Source: Erodium maritimum
Taxonomy: Eukaryota > Streptophyta > Magnoliopsida > Geraniales > Geraniaceae
Direction of reading: 5' to 3'
DNA: 64,000 nucleotides
Assembly: GCA_963921825.1 (NCBI GenBank)
Contig: OY997594.1
Span: 36,636,557 to 36,700,556, forward strand
Positions 24,064 to 36,263 of this stretch are shown piece after piece. Made by a program: the position numbers and the translations under genes. Below the pieces are notes generated by a model. It made no database searches. It had not been told where the DNA came from and was given only the letters and a program-made list of their open reading frames with translations. Positions within the stretch are counted from its first letter, which is position 1; each line of letters opens with the position of its first letter.

Positions 24064-24559
24064 TGTTGGAACATTTAGTTTGTGTAAATGTGGTGGGTGC
24101 CACATTGTTAAAATATAGATCAAACTTAAGTGTTTATATAGCAATATGTCCATACTCTAATTAAATTGAGTATGTGCCAAGTGATCAAGTTATTGATAGA
24201 TTTGTCATGGGTATTATTATATTATATTAATCAAGACTATGACACTTGGGCATGTGGGCATGTGTGTCCGATTCTTCATTTTTGGATTAATATTTTATTA
24301 TCCATTAACAGTTATGTAACTGCTTAACTGTTACCAATTGAAGAATTGTGACTCTTATGAGCAGCCACGCCATCTGCTATATATATCAATTCTTTTTGTT
24401 CAGAACTTCAATCTCACATTTGTGCATAGAAAGGTTTATAGTATAATATATCAGTATTGTATCCCGAAGGATATGCCCAATATAGTGGGGGCATAAATTC
24501 CTTACGGAAAGTCGATATCAACGCCTTACTGCAACTCCGTATATTCTCTTGTTCTAACA
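24064..24559 (+). repeat. Copia 5' LTR, 496 bp
   Basis: It starts tgttggaacatttag and ends cttgttctaaca. A TATA-like tatatata lies near 24378-24386. The sequence immediately downstream does not match the usual plant initiator-Met primer site (tggtatcagagc). The Gag ATG is only 22 bases beyond the LTR. A perfect 14-base complement of LTR positions 24493-24506 lies at 24562-24575. Confidence 0.92.
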
Positions 24560-26595
24560 ATCGTAAGGAATTTATTCTACTATGGAATCGGAGTTCTCTA
24601 CTATCGTGAAGGCACAAATTCAAAGTGGCCAAATCCATGCAGATTCAAAGCTGGCTCATTTTGAAGGAACAAACTACACCCGGTGGAAGGATCACATGGT
24701 GTTCTTGCTTACTGCTCTGAAGATTTTCTATGTTCTTGAAGCCGATCTCACCATCAGCCCTGATCCTATGCCTGATGAGACTGAAGATCTGAAGAAGGAA
24801 CGCAACAAGCGCAAGGAAGATGAATTAGTGTGTCGTGGATACATTCTGAATCGCTGACTGATCGGCTATATGATCTCTATCGCAACCTCAGTTCTCCTAA
24901 GGAAATATGGACAGCATTAGAGGCAATATACAAGAACGAGAATAGAGGTACTGACAAATTTCTTGCTATGAAGTATTTCGAATTTTTCATGTCTAATGAT
25001 AAAAATACAATCATGGATCAAGTTCACGAGTTTCAAATTCTAGTTTCTCGTTTAAGTGAACTTGAAATCAAGATTCCTGATGCACTCCAAATTGGAGCGA
25101 TATTGGCAAAGCTACCCCCATTCTAGAATGATTTCCGAAAGAAGTTCTTGCACTCATCAGACAATACAACCATAGAGCAATTTCAGGCTCACTTGCAAAT
25201 CGAGGCTGAGAATCGTGTTAGAGATTCAATATACCTAAGCTCGAGGGTGAATTATGTGGCTGAAGGACACAAAACAAAAGGTGCTAATCACTTGAAGATG
25301 AAGGCGAAGAAGAATGTGTTCAAAAAGAAGCCATATCAAAAGCCTTATCAGAAAGAAAGGTCTTCAAATGAAAGAGCATGTTTTCATTGTGGAAAGACGA
25401 ACCATTTATGGGCTGATTGTAGGTACAGGAAGAATGGTTCAAAGAAACCTACTGATGGTGTGAAGAATAGTGCAACTGTGGTCGAATCCGAAATGCATGA
25501 ATTGGTTGCTATGGTTTCAAAAATGCAAATTGGAATGATCACTGAACTTCATATGGCAGCTGTAACCGCTTCAACAGATTGGTGGCTCGATTCGGGAGCC
25601 ACAATTTATATTTGTAACAACAAAGCCATGTTCAAGACATATGAACCAATGATTGAAAACGAAGAAGTTCTGATGGGAAATCATGTGATAGCAAGGGTGC
25701 AAGGAAAAGGAACAGTGGATATGAACTTCACTTCAGGAAAGAAGTTGACTTTAATCAATGTGTTCCATGTTCCAGAGCTAAGGAAAAATCTTGTATCAGC
25801 CACCTTACTTGTTAAGAAAGGCTTTAAGATTGTATTAAAATCTGACAAAGTTATTATTACTAAGAATGGTATGTACATAGGAAAAGGGTACACCTGTGAT
25901 GGCATGTTTAAGCTAAGTATTAATGAAATAAATAATGTGCTTGCTTATGTTGTTGAGTCTTCCCCTTCTATTTGGCATTCTAGATTAGCACATATTAATT
26001 TTCGTACATTGAAATATATGTCTAAACATGGTTACATTTTCTGTTGTGGTGCTTTTCCTGAAAAATGTGAAATATGTGTTCAAGCAAAAATGACCAAGAA
26101 GCCTTTTACTAAAGTTGACCGAAATTCTGAGGTTTTACAATGAATTCATATCGACATTTGTGAATTTAATGGTGTTTTATCTAGAGGAGGAAAACGATAT
26201 TTCATTACTTTTATAGATGATTTTTCTCGTTTTACCTATGTATATCTTTTGAGAACTAAAGATGAAGCCTTTGATAAATTCAAGGAGTTTAAAGCTCTAG
26301 TTGAAAATCAGAAAGAAAAGAAGATTAAAATTCTTCGTAGTGATAGGGGTGGTGAATATTTCCCTACATCATTTGATAAATATTGTGAAGACAATGGTCT
26401 GATTCACCAAAGGACAGCCCCTTATAGTCCTCAAATGAATGGAGTGGCTGAAAGAAAGAATATGACATACATTGATATGGTTAATTCTTTTCTTTTGAAT
26501 GCTAGTCTACCTAATTCTTTGTGGGGAGAAGCTCTAAAAACAGCTTGTCATGTAGGAAATCGAATTCCTACAAAGAAGACTCAAAAGGCTCCTTA

Positions 26596-29500
26596 TGTCA
26601 CGCCCCAAATTCGGTAGAACCGAACCCGGAACGCGAACGGTGAAACAATAAAACCATTTTCAAACATTTTAATAAAACCGCTTAAAAACACCAGTTTGAG
26701 TTAAACAAAATAATATTTTGCAACTTAAAAGTACATCCAAAACAAGCGGACAAAATAAACATGTACGTCACTAGACTCCCAAAAAGAAACCCGGACTCCC
26801 GCTCCTACCTCTTCAAGCTACGAGAGTTCCCCTAGTCCGTCTCGCGACCAATACCTGTAGGAAAAGCAGCTAGGGGTGAGCGTTCGCTCACCACCACGGA
26901 TACCAGACTGACTACGGCATACTAGCAGAAAATGCCGTAAACACCAACAACAAACCAAACACCAGGGACTACTATCCCCAAACTCAAGTAACCCGACTGT
27001 CACACGAAAACTGTTACTTTCCCCAACCAACTAAAACCCGACACGTAATGTAGACCCGACATAGCGGTTACGACCTCCACCAAAGACGCAAAAGATAACC
27101 ACGCAACACCCAAGATCACAAAGGATCGCACACAACAAACAAGATCACAAAGGATCGCACTCCAGCTACTCAATGCCGGTTGCTAACCGGCTGGGCTTGA
27201 GCCTGCCCCACGCAACTTCCCCCGAACGCAGTCGGGACAGGCGGTCGACCTGTTAGCGATATATAACGCAATACTTCTCCGATAGCTAGTCGGAAGGGGA
27301 GTCGCCCTTCATCGCCGAAGAATGCACAACTTTACCGATGGTTAGTCGGAAGGTTAGCCAACCCCCACGCGCGCGACCAAAGAACCCCTTTCTTGTAAGG
27401 CGGGCCCCCAACCTCAAGCAGAAGAATGCACAACTTTACCGATGGTTAGTCGGAAGGCTAGCCAACCCCCACGTGCGCGACCACAGGACCCCTCTATTGT
27501 CAGGCGGGCCCCCAACCTCAGGCAATCACAAACAACACCCAAGGTTCAACACCCCAAAGGCACTCATGGCCACCCACGACACACCAGAAGTAATACACGG
27601 GTCAACACCCCAAAGGCCCACATGGCCACCCACGACACAGCAACAGTAATACACGGGTCAACACCCCAAAGGCACACATGGCCACCCACGACACACCAAC
27701 AGTAACACACGGGTTCAACACCCCAAAGGCACGCCTGACCACCCACGACACACAAACGGTAAAAACACGGGTCCAACACCCCAAAGGCACACCTGACCAC
27801 CCACGACACACAACAGTAAAAACACGGGTCCAACACGCCAAAGGCACTCATGGCCACCCAAGACACAAATAATAAAATACGGGTTCAACTCCCCACGGGC
27901 ACTCATGGCCACCCAAGACACAAACAATAAAATACGGGTTCAACTCCCCACGGGCACTCATGGCCACCCAAGACACAAACAATAAAATACGGGTTCAACT
28001 CCCCACGGGCACTCATGGCCACCCACGACACACAAACAGTAAAACACGGGTTCAACTCCCCACGAGCACTCATGGCCACCCACAAACACAAACAATACAA
28101 ATCAACCTCAGGGCACAACTAAAAGCCACCAGTATACCTATTGTTCGATAAGTTCACTTATCCTATGACACTCCTAGTGTCAAATGCATTTATATTGTTC
28201 GATACGTTCACATATCATACGACACCACTAAGTGTCGCCTGCATTTCTAGTGTTCGATAAACTTACTTAGCCTACGACACCACTAGGTATCACATGCATT
28301 TCTACTGTTAACTTTCCCTAGTCAAGGCCGAGATCCGGCTACTTTTCCCTACCTCGTACGCTTTCTCAAAAGTTCACAACCAAGCTCCGGCGTGCTCACG
28401 ATCACTCGCCTAGCTTTCCCTTTCCGCGGTCCTCGTCACGGTCTAACAAGATCACAATTAAAACACTTTTTAAGTTTGCAGGCAAAAACTGAAATTAAAG
28501 AATTAGACGCCCAAACGCAACCTCGGTAATGTCGATCACTCCCGAACTTCCCAATTACTCGACATTGTCAATAATGGTCCCGGAAAGGCCCGATTCGCCC
28601 GGCTCGGCGAATCTGCCCGGGATTGGAAAACGGCCTTTCGGGGCTCCGAAAATTCCCGTTTTCGTTTATACTATCTTAGAATAATTCAAGGGTTCCAATG
28701 CAATCGACGGAATCAATTTCCGACTTCCGACCAATTTAATTCGCGTTTAAAGTTTCTAAACCCGAAATTCCAACTTTCACAATTTAATTCCAAAATTCGT
28801 TCCGGGTGTGAATTAACGACTTGGGGATCGTCCTAAACCACCCGAACACGAAAACCCGAGACCCGAGCCCGTGGGCCCCACACGGCCACAATGGGAAAAT
28901 TTTCTTTTCGCCCCAAAACGTTCCTAACGAACCCCAAACCTCAACCATTCATCTTTAAACCAATTCTAACCAAAACCCAACCATATTTGACTCGTTTAAA
29001 CTCAAACCCTAAAATGCAAACGTACCAAAACGAGAAAAGAATGGGTTATCACCGTAGGGAATGACGAGGGGAGTTCGAATCCGCAGTCGTTGAGTCGATC
29101 GGTCGATCGGATCGTCGGGAAATCACCAAAAACCCACCCTTTCCTTTTCCTTTTTCCTTTCCTCCTTCTCTCTTGTTTTCTCTTTTCTTTTCTCTCTCCT
29201 TCTCTCCTTTTTTCTCTAATTGCCGAACACTTCATCCCTTTTTCCTTTTGTTTTGTTCAAAAATTCATCAACCATCCCTTATTTACAAAACTACCACTTC
29301 ATTTCTTTTTCTTTATTTTAAAAACCAACCACCAAATGTGTGATAAGTTTCAAGTGGGTCCTACACCTTAGAAAAATATCTTGGTAGATATTTTTCAGTC
29401 CGATTCGCGAAATTCGGCCGTCTCAGGCCCCGAACGGGCCCATTTTCCAAGAAATTACGAAATTTCACTTGCTACAAGGAAACGGCTCAACTAAGACCGC

Positions 29501-29775
29501 TGTAACGACGTCTAAGCTTTTTGGATCCAAAATGAGCCTCGAACGGACCAAAACGTCGCTCGGTTGACTCTTCCAGCAAAAAGTCAACCTTTCCCAAATT
29601 GGTCAGAAAGTTGCCCTGAGTCCCCAAGAACTCACTTTGGTCGATATCGGGGTCAACTCAAGTCCGATATGACCCTCGGGGTCGAATTTAGGTTCATTCA
29701 GGTGTTTGTCCCAAAATTTTAAATTTTCCTGTTTTTCGCCGATTTGACTGGCATTGACCGGGAGCGGTTCTTACA
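26596..29775 (-). mobile_element. Solo Gypsy (Tekay-like) LTR, 3180 bp, inside Copia
   Basis: The LTR runs from tgtcacgcccc to ggttcttaca and is flanked by the target repeat cctta (26591-26595 and 29776-29780). Copia integrase sequence continues on both sides, so the insertion is younger than the Copia element. No internal Gypsy sequence remains. The 57-59-bp minisatellite is expanded to about ten units here (27540-28090), the largest array among the copies in this window. Confidence 0.93.
27540..28090. repeat. Expanded 53-60-bp minisatellite in solo LTR, about ten units
   Basis: The units carry catggccacccacgacacac or close variants. Two sub-types are visible: an early group with acaccccaaaggcac and a later group with actccccacgggcac. 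This suggests local expansion of two different founder units. The overlapping frames on both strands (for example 27564-27866) only reflect the period being close to a multiple of three. Confidence 0.9.
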
Positions 29776-32479
29776 CCTTATGAATTTTGGTGTGGTCGAA
29801 AACCAAACTTAAACTACTTTAGAGTTAGGGGATGCATAGCATATTACAAAATTATTGATCGAAACCTCCAAAAACTTGGACCAAGAGGAAAAAGAGGTGT
29901 ATTTGTTGGATATGCAGAAAACTCTAAAGCTTATAGAGTTTTGGACTTGGAGACAAATGTTATCATTGACTCAATTCATGTCGATTTCTTTGAAAATAAA
30001 TTTGTCAAGGATCCAACATCTGATAATTTAGAAGTACAAGGTGAATCTAGTACTCAAAGAAATAACAACATTGTAATTAATGATTATGATGGAAATAAAA
30101 GAAAAAGAGTGTCGGTTCAAGTCGAGCTAAGAAAAAGCACAAGAGTAAGAAAAGAGAAATCGTTTGGATCTGATTTCATTAACACAAATACTCTTGTCTT
30201 TCTTGTTAGGAAATAGAGCGAAGGTTTTGAACAAGGTTCCTATGGTTCTAAACATTGAGGATGATCCTAAAAACTATCAGGATGTCATGTGCTCAAGAGA
30301 TGCACCATTTTGGAAAGAAGCCATTAATGATGAGTATGACTCATTAGTTTCTAATGGAACTTGGGTTTTATCTGATTTACCTAATGGATCAAAATCAATC
30401 AAATGTAAATGGGTATTCAGCAAGAAATATAATACAGATGGTTCTTTGCAAACCTTTAAGGCAAGGTTGGTTGCCAAAGGTTTTACGCAAAAGGAAGGGA
30501 TCGATTATTTCGATACTTATGCTCCATTTGCTAGACTTTCTTCGATAATAACATTGATATCTCTTGCGTCCATATATGATTTGCATGTGCATCAAATGGC
30601 ATTAAAGACAACTTTCTTGAATGGTGAATTAAACAAAGAGTTGTACATGGAGCAACCTGAAGGATTTGTATTAGAAGGAAACTCACACAAAGTGTGTAAA
30701 TTAATGAAATCCTTGCATGGGCTGAAACAAGCTCCAAAACAGTGGCATGAAAAGTTTGATAAAGCTATCTTAAGTAATGGTTTCAAACACAACAATGCCG
30801 ACAAGTGCATTGACTCAAAATAAACTAAAGAATATATTGTAATCATCAGTCTTTATGTTGATGATTTATTAATATTCGGTACCAATATGATTGGTATACA
30901 AGAAACCAAGAAGTGTCTTACTTCTGTGTTTCAGATGAAAGATCTTAGTGATGTTGATACCATTTTGGGTATTAAAATAATTAAACATGATGGTGGTTAT
31001 GTTTTAAATCAATCTCATTATGTTCAAAAGATGTTAGAGAAACATCTTGGAATAAAGGAAGCAAATTCTCCTTTTGATTCTAGTATTAAGTTACCGGATC
31101 AATGTGATAGAATCATTGCTCAACTAGGGTATGTAAGTGCAATTGGTAGCTTGATGTATGTTATGCATTGCACTAGGCCTGATATAGCATTTGCAGTTGG
31201 AAAACTATCTAGGTATACAAGCATGCTTGGTAAGGAGCATTGGAAAGTCATTACTAGAGTATTTGGCTATCTTAAAGGTAGTATAGACTATGGACTAGTC
31301 TATAACAAATATCCTTCTACTTTAGATGGATATTGTGATGCTAGTTGGATAACTAGTATGAATGACAATAAATCAACAACTGGTTGGATCTTTGTTCTTG
31401 GTGGTGGTGCCATTTGTTTGGCGTCCAAGAAACAAACGATTATTGCTCATTCAACCATGGAGGCTGAATTTATAGCATTGACAGCTGCAGGAAAGGAGGC
31501 AGAATGGCTAAGAAATTTATTGCTTGATATAGAGTTGTGGCCACAACCGATGCCAGCCATATCCTTATATTGTGATAGTCAATCTACAATGTGTAAATCC
31601 TACAACAACGTATACAATGGAAAATCAAGACATATTGGTCTAAGGCATGCCTATATACGAGAATTAATCTCAAAAGGAGTGATCACAATTGTGTATGTAA
31701 AATCTAAGAGTAATCTAGCGGGTCCTCTTACTAAACCATAGCCAAGAGATTTAGTAAGTTCAACAGCTAGAGACATGGGGCTTAAACCCGTAAAGGAAAT
31801 CAACAATGGGAACCCAACTTTAAATTAAATGTTAGTTCAAGTTCAAAGGGTAATAACAAGTTGTTGTCATTTTCCATGAATCGTTGCCTCATTTATTAAC
31901 TATATTATTAATAAACAGAAAATGTTACGTGGGTAGGTTGAGTTAGTCTCTTAATGGAAGTTATGATCAAAGTAACATGATCAAATATAACTCCACCTAT
32001 ATGAACATAGAAGTGGTGCCGCTTCAACAACAAAATTGGCGGGAATTTATGTTGTAAATGTTCATTAAATGGATATTGTAGCGCATGGCCTTTATAGCGC
32101 TGATTATTTCATAAACCTATTTATGATCAAGTTTCATGTGTAGTATGTCTTCGTTCTAACTTCGAAATTTTAGATATATTTACTAAGTGAAATTAGTTGG
32201 AATTAGTTGATATATTTACTAAGTGAAAGTTCAAATCGAGAGATACTTTCATAATACATGTCACTTGTGAGATGAAGTTCTAAAACCACAATCTGCACAA
32301 ACTAGTGGGGGATTGTTGGAACATTTAGTTTGTGTAAATGTGGTGGGTGCCACATTGATGAAATATAGATCAAACTTAAGTGTTTATATAGCAATATGTC
32401 CATACTCTAATTAAACTGAGTATGTGCCAAGTGATCAAGTTATTGATAGATTTGTCATGGGTATTATTATATTATATAT

Positions 32480-35245
32480 ATTTTTGATAAACGAGAGGAA
32501 ATTTTCATTATACTATAAAGGGGAGTACAATGAAAAACAGAATACGAAGTCAAAGTGACCGATTCTGAATAAAACATTAACGATAAAAAAACATAATAAC
32601 AGAAAATACTAAAGCTTGTAAACATAAGAAACACCAAACTTCAGTAAAAATCTGTGAAACGTCGAAACCGCTCTCCACTATCCCACCATACCACGGAAAC
32701 ACGGACCCGAATGCAAATCCACAAAACGAAGAATCCAACAGTCAAGAGTTGAGACTCGAAGAGAGATAAAGACAGAGACTGTAACTTCAACAAAAGCATC
32801 TCCAAAGGACCGATGCTTTTAACAGATCTAGGAGGTGGCTAACAATTGCTCAAAAAGAAATTGAGCTCAAACAGTGCAAAAGTTTCCTAGCAACTCTATC
32901 ATCCACCTGAAGCCAAGTCTCATCTGAAGGTCAATCGAGAAGGAACTGAAATTAAGGCTTCCAAATCCTCATCTTCACAAATGTCTTCGTACAAATCATC
33001 CTCATCCACTTCCAAATCCACCCGCTCAGGAATTTCTAAGTCCAGATTATTAAACTGCTCGATCGTAGACAAATCTAATTTCAAAGCTTTAATGCCAACT
33101 TGTTTCACACAATCCCAGGTACCTTGACGAGAAGCTCTTTCTTTACTTGTCAACTGAAGTACCGGAGTCTGATATGAAACTGGAGGCCTAGATTTCTTCA
33201 GACTTGCAGTTTTATAAGTCGATACTCGTGGAGCACGCATGGCTGATTCCGAATGAGTAGTAGATGTAGACTGAAATTTAGAAGATGATGAAACGTCAAC
33301 TCCCAAAGGAATTGTGGAATTAGAATTCACCACTTTAGAATATGACTTATCTGTGGAATTAGAGACTGCCACTTTAGAATAAGACTTATCCTCCGGAGCA
33401 GTCTGATCTTCTTGACTAACCCAGTCCTTATCCGATGACGTATCTGGCAGGCTTACAGTCGGGAAAAACTTCTCCGGAACTGCTGCAATGTCCACTCCTG
33501 AAACAGAAATTGGAAAACTAGAGGATCCCAATACAAAATTTAAGTTCAACGAAGTAATTTTAGAATTTCTATGAACCAAGATGAATGCCTTATCAAAAGA
33601 AGTCGACTCAGGGTTCGAATCACAGATGTGATACAAAACAGTACCCAGAGACTTTCCAATTGATAAAATAGACTCTTCAGTTCTCCCATGGAAAGGGATA
33701 CCCTCCACCACAATCCACTGAAAAAAACCTCCCACAGTGACCAAAATGCCTGAATTACTTATCAACTCAAACCATGGTTTCAAACGCGCCCAGTTTTCCT
33801 CTTCTAAAGTGTCCATGAGAGAAGGATTTATAACTGTTAGTAGAAAAATACGATGCCCAAAGGAACGCAGAACCATATCAACCAAGCCCATAGACTTGAG
33901 AAATGCTTTGTATTGAGAAGAGTTCCAGTTGTTATGAGCCAAAACCAATACTCCTGAAAGAGCCATATCTTTGGCTGCCGCCACAGAAGAACCATGAACA
34001 TTCAAAACATTATGTGGTTTTGGAACCCATTTCTGCGTGGCCTTTGGAGGAGATTTCCTAGGTATGGAGCTTGATGGTCTAGCGAGATCTACCAGCAATT
34101 TGTAACCATCCTGCAGTGTTCCATTAAAAGCCTCAATGGTTTCTTGAGCTAGACCCGGTTTCATTGTGATAAAGCCAAAGAATTTGCCAGTGCGATTAGA
34201 TCGCTTACACACGAAACAGGACTCAACACCTTCAGGGCCTAAAAGATTTTTAAGCCAAGTCTCAGATCTTCCCGGAGGAATATTGCAAATGAACAACTTT
34301 TTTCCTTCCCCATAAGCGACTGGAAGGGGAGTCTGAGAAACGGTTTCCTCCTCAATGTTCAAAGGTGATTTTTTAGAAGTCTCAAAAAACTGAACCATAG
34401 AAGAGACTCTCTTATTCTTAGGCAAACGTTCCGGACTCAAGGTTTGAGCGGCGGAATAAGCCTGTAAAAGGCCATTCTCTCCAGGAGCATTGGTGGTGGA
34501 AAAGTCTCTGCTAATAGAACTTCCACTCGGAATAACTATAACAGATTGAGGGCGAACCTTCTTCGCCGCTGAAACATTGTCAACCATCGGAGCCTTTCCT
34601 TTCCTACTATCCCTTTCCATACTCTTCTTCTGTGTCGATCTCGGAACCCACAAAAGAGAGTCCTTCAAAAGCATATGATAAACCAAAAACCAGCAAATAG
34701 GAGCAGATTTTTTACCGAAACAATGCAATACCTGATGTCAAGATTGTGCACAACACAACTGAACAAAGGTTTGATGCCAACAAACACTTCTGCCTGAAAA
34801 ATTTGTACGGATCAAGGTACCACGCTCAAATGCATTCACGCCCTAACTCTCAGGACAGAGACAACCAGGCTGACCGGAGAGAAGCCGAGCCCAGCCGTCC
34901 GGAGGAGAAAACTGGCGAGACGAGCCGGAGACGACAACTGATGACGGCGGCGTTGCAAACTACCCGTCCCTTACTCTGTGTTGATCTTTCCGCAGGACAG
35001 CAACAAGCCTGGACGGAGACAACTCTGCGAGACAAACCGGAGAAGAGGATGCAGAGACGGGTCGGAGATGTGACGGCGGCGCTGCAACGTTGTCACCCGA
35101 TCCTTACTCTGTTTTGATCTTCCGCAGGACAGCAACGAAACAGGGTTGGACGGAGAAGACTCTGCCGAGATAAAACGGAGAAGAGGATGCAGAGACGAGC
35201 CGGAGACGTGGCGGCGGGGGCGGCGGACTCAACCTAGGAGAACCC
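32480..35245 (-). mobile_element. RRM-type LINE derivative with ORF1 but no ORF2 (HAL1-like)
   Basis: The minus-strand element inserted into the Copia 3' LTR. Its 3' end is a short A-run (tatcaaaaatatata, about 32477-32491) after a 440-bp 3' UTR that includes a taatgaaaatttcctc phrase typical of plant LINE ends. Its 5' leader is GC-rich and occupies 34730-35245. The only coding region is ORF1. No endonuclease or reverse transcriptase is present between ORF1 and the 3' UTR. The target repeat is AT-rich and hard to fix exactly (ttattattat at 35246 and its like near 32465). Non-autonomous LINEs of this shape are known in mammals as HAL1. Confidence 0.8.
32920..34674 (-). CDS. LINE ORF1 protein with RNA-recognition motif
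   Basis: The frame is open for 602 codons from 34728. I prefer the start at codon 19 (34674), because from there the N-terminus (MLLKDSLLWVPRSTQKKSM) parallels that of the second LINE (MLLNEAVLWIHRSAQKERSM). Residues numbered from 34728: an RRM at about 143-217, with an RNP2-like LFICNI (145-150) and an RNP1-like KFFGFITM (182-189); then a DUF4283-like region at about 260-420; a Ser-rich segment; and an acidic C-terminus. ORF1 proteins of this kind bind LINE RNA, and RRM-bearing ORF1 is known from plant BNR-type LINEs. No CCHC zinc knuckle is evident. The frame has no stop or shift, in contrast to every other LINE here, which suggests a recent insertion. Confidence 0.8.
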   Translation of the reverse strand: MLLKDSLLWVPRSTQKKSMERDSRKGKAPMVDNVSAAKKVRPQSVIVIPSGSSISRDFSTTNAPGENGLLQAYSAAQTLSPERLPKNKRVSSMVQFFETSKKSPLNIEEETVSQTPLPVAYGEGKKLFICNIPPGRSETWLKNLLGPEGVESCFVCKRSNRTGKFFGFITMKPGLAQETIEAFNGTLQDGYKLLVDLARPSSSIPRKSPPKATQKWVPKPHNVLNVHGSSVAAAKDMALSGVLVLAHNNWNSSQYKAFLKSMGLVDMVLRSFGHRIFLLTVINPSLMDTLEEENWARLKPWFELISNSGILVTVGGFFQWIVVEGIPFHGRTEESILSIGKSLGTVLYHICDSNPESTSFDKAFILVHRNSKITSLNLNFVLGSSSFPISVSGVDIAAVPEKFFPTVSLPDTSSDKDWVSQEDQTAPEDKSYSKVAVSNSTDKSYSKVVNSNSTIPLGVDVSSSSKFQSTSTTHSESAMRAPRVSTYKTASLKKSRPPVSYQTPVLQLTSKERASRQGTWDCVKQVGIKALKLDLSTIEQFNNLDLEIPERVDLEVDEDDLYEDICEDEDLEALISVPSRLTFR

Positions 35246-35458
35246 TTATTATTATTAAGACAATGGCACTTGGGCAAGTGTGTCTGATTCTTCATTTTTG
35301 GATTAATATTTTATTATCCATTAACAGTTATGTAACTGCTTAACTGCTACCAATTGAAGAATTGTGACTCTTATGAACAACCACGCCATCTGCTATATAT
35401 ATCAATTTTTTTTGTCAGAACTTCAATCTCACCTTTGTACATAGAAAGGTTTATAGTA

Positions 35459-35655
35459 TAATATAGCAGTATTGTATCCCGAAGGATATGCCCAATATAG
35501 TGGGGGCATAAATTCCTTACGGAAAGTCGATATCAACGCCTTACTGCAACTCCGTATAATATAGCAGTATTGTATCCGGAAGGATATGCCCAATATAGTG
35601 GGGACATATATTCTTTACGAAAAATCGATATCAACGCCTTACTGCAACTCCGTAT
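35459..35655. repeat. 98-bp tandem duplication in Copia 3' LTR
   Basis: The phrase atagcagtattgtatcc starts near 35463 and again near 35561. Each copy runs through tatgcccaatatagtgggg to gcaactccgtata. The 5' LTR has this segment once. The second copy carries several substitutions, which fits a duplication that is not brand new. Confidence 0.85.
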
Positions 35656-35742
35656 ATTCTCTTGTTCTAACATAAAACCATGGACCGGCCAGGGTACCTT
35701 TGGTTTTTTTTGGATAAGCCATTTTTTATTAAAAACAGGAAA

Positions 35743-36129
35743 CTAGCTGGAAACCTGCAAACAAGAAAACAAAATACAGGGAGCAGAGGAAAGGAAATTA
35801 CACAACCCCATCCATAATTCTCCTACACCTACGTCTTCGCAGGCACGAAACTGGCGCCAACTTCCATTGCTCAAACGACACCTCCTGTATTTGATCACCG
35901 TTCTCCACACCAATAAAACTCCCCCTGACACGCCTACAGAAGGATAAAGGCGAAATCCCCACCATTCAGAAAGCCACAACTTCGAAGGATAAAAAGGCTG
36001 AATCTCCTCTCTCTTTGTTTCCTGAAACAAAACCAAATCAGGGTGTTGTTTCGAAAGAGCCACCCTAATGCACCGTCTCTTCAGGACGGCATTCATCCCT
36101 ATCACGTTCCAGGAGATGAATTTCGCCAT
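35743..36129 (-). pseudogene. LINE ORF2 endonuclease N-terminal stub
   Basis: The 128-codon frame begins MAKFISWNVIGMNAVLKRRC, the usual start of plant LINE ORF2, and holds LVLFQETK with the catalytic Glu of the EEP endonuclease fold. After about residue 110 it runs straight into sequence of the LINE 3' UTR. The remaining roughly 1000 or more codons of ORF2 are missing. A truncated endonuclease of this size would lack the second half of the active site. Confidence 0.8.
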
Positions 36130-36263
36130 ACTTCAGATTAGAGAGGTAAGGAAGTAAGGAGAGAATCTCCCACGTCTTCCCCGTCACTAGCAAAATCGTT
36201 GTCAGACTAGTCCTGAAACTCAGGATCCACTGAGTCCCCTAACTCAAAATCAAGTGTGTCGAT

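Larger units (their letters stand above)
24064..35672 (+). mobile_element. Copia element with two nested insertions
   Basis: The element is bounded by the 5-bp target repeat taaaa (24059-24063 and 35673-35677). The 5' LTR is 24064-24559 (496 bp). The 3' LTR starts at 32314, right after the purine tract tagtgggggat, and ends at 35672. Parts in order are: Gag (24580-25130, UBN2-like, with a CFHCGKTNHLWADC zinc knuckle near 25380), protease (WWLDSGAT near 25580), pre-integrase and integrase (25960-26590), a solo Gypsy LTR, the rest of integrase and linker (29781-30210), RT (30210-30880) and RNase H (31300-31740, YCDASW). The LTR halves differ at only a few positions, so it is young, but it is broken by two insertions and several further breaks. 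Confidence 0.93.
32314..35672 (+). repeat. Copia 3' LTR, split by a LINE insertion
   Basis: The left part is 32314 to about 32478 and the right part about 35246 to 35672. The left part differs from the 5' LTR at about three positions in 160. The interruption falls in an AT-rich tattattatattat stretch, where the LINE inserted. The right part also contains a roughly 98-bp tandem duplication (35459-35655) absent from the 5' LTR. Confidence 0.88.

Noticed and set aside
27535-28090. CRISPR-like array of direct repeats
   Set aside because: The units are tandem with no spacers and the setting is a plant retrotransposon LTR.
27338-28151. Cluster of 60-100 codon frames on both strands
   Set aside because: They are produced by the 53-60-bp minisatellite in a Gypsy LTR, whose period is near a multiple of three.
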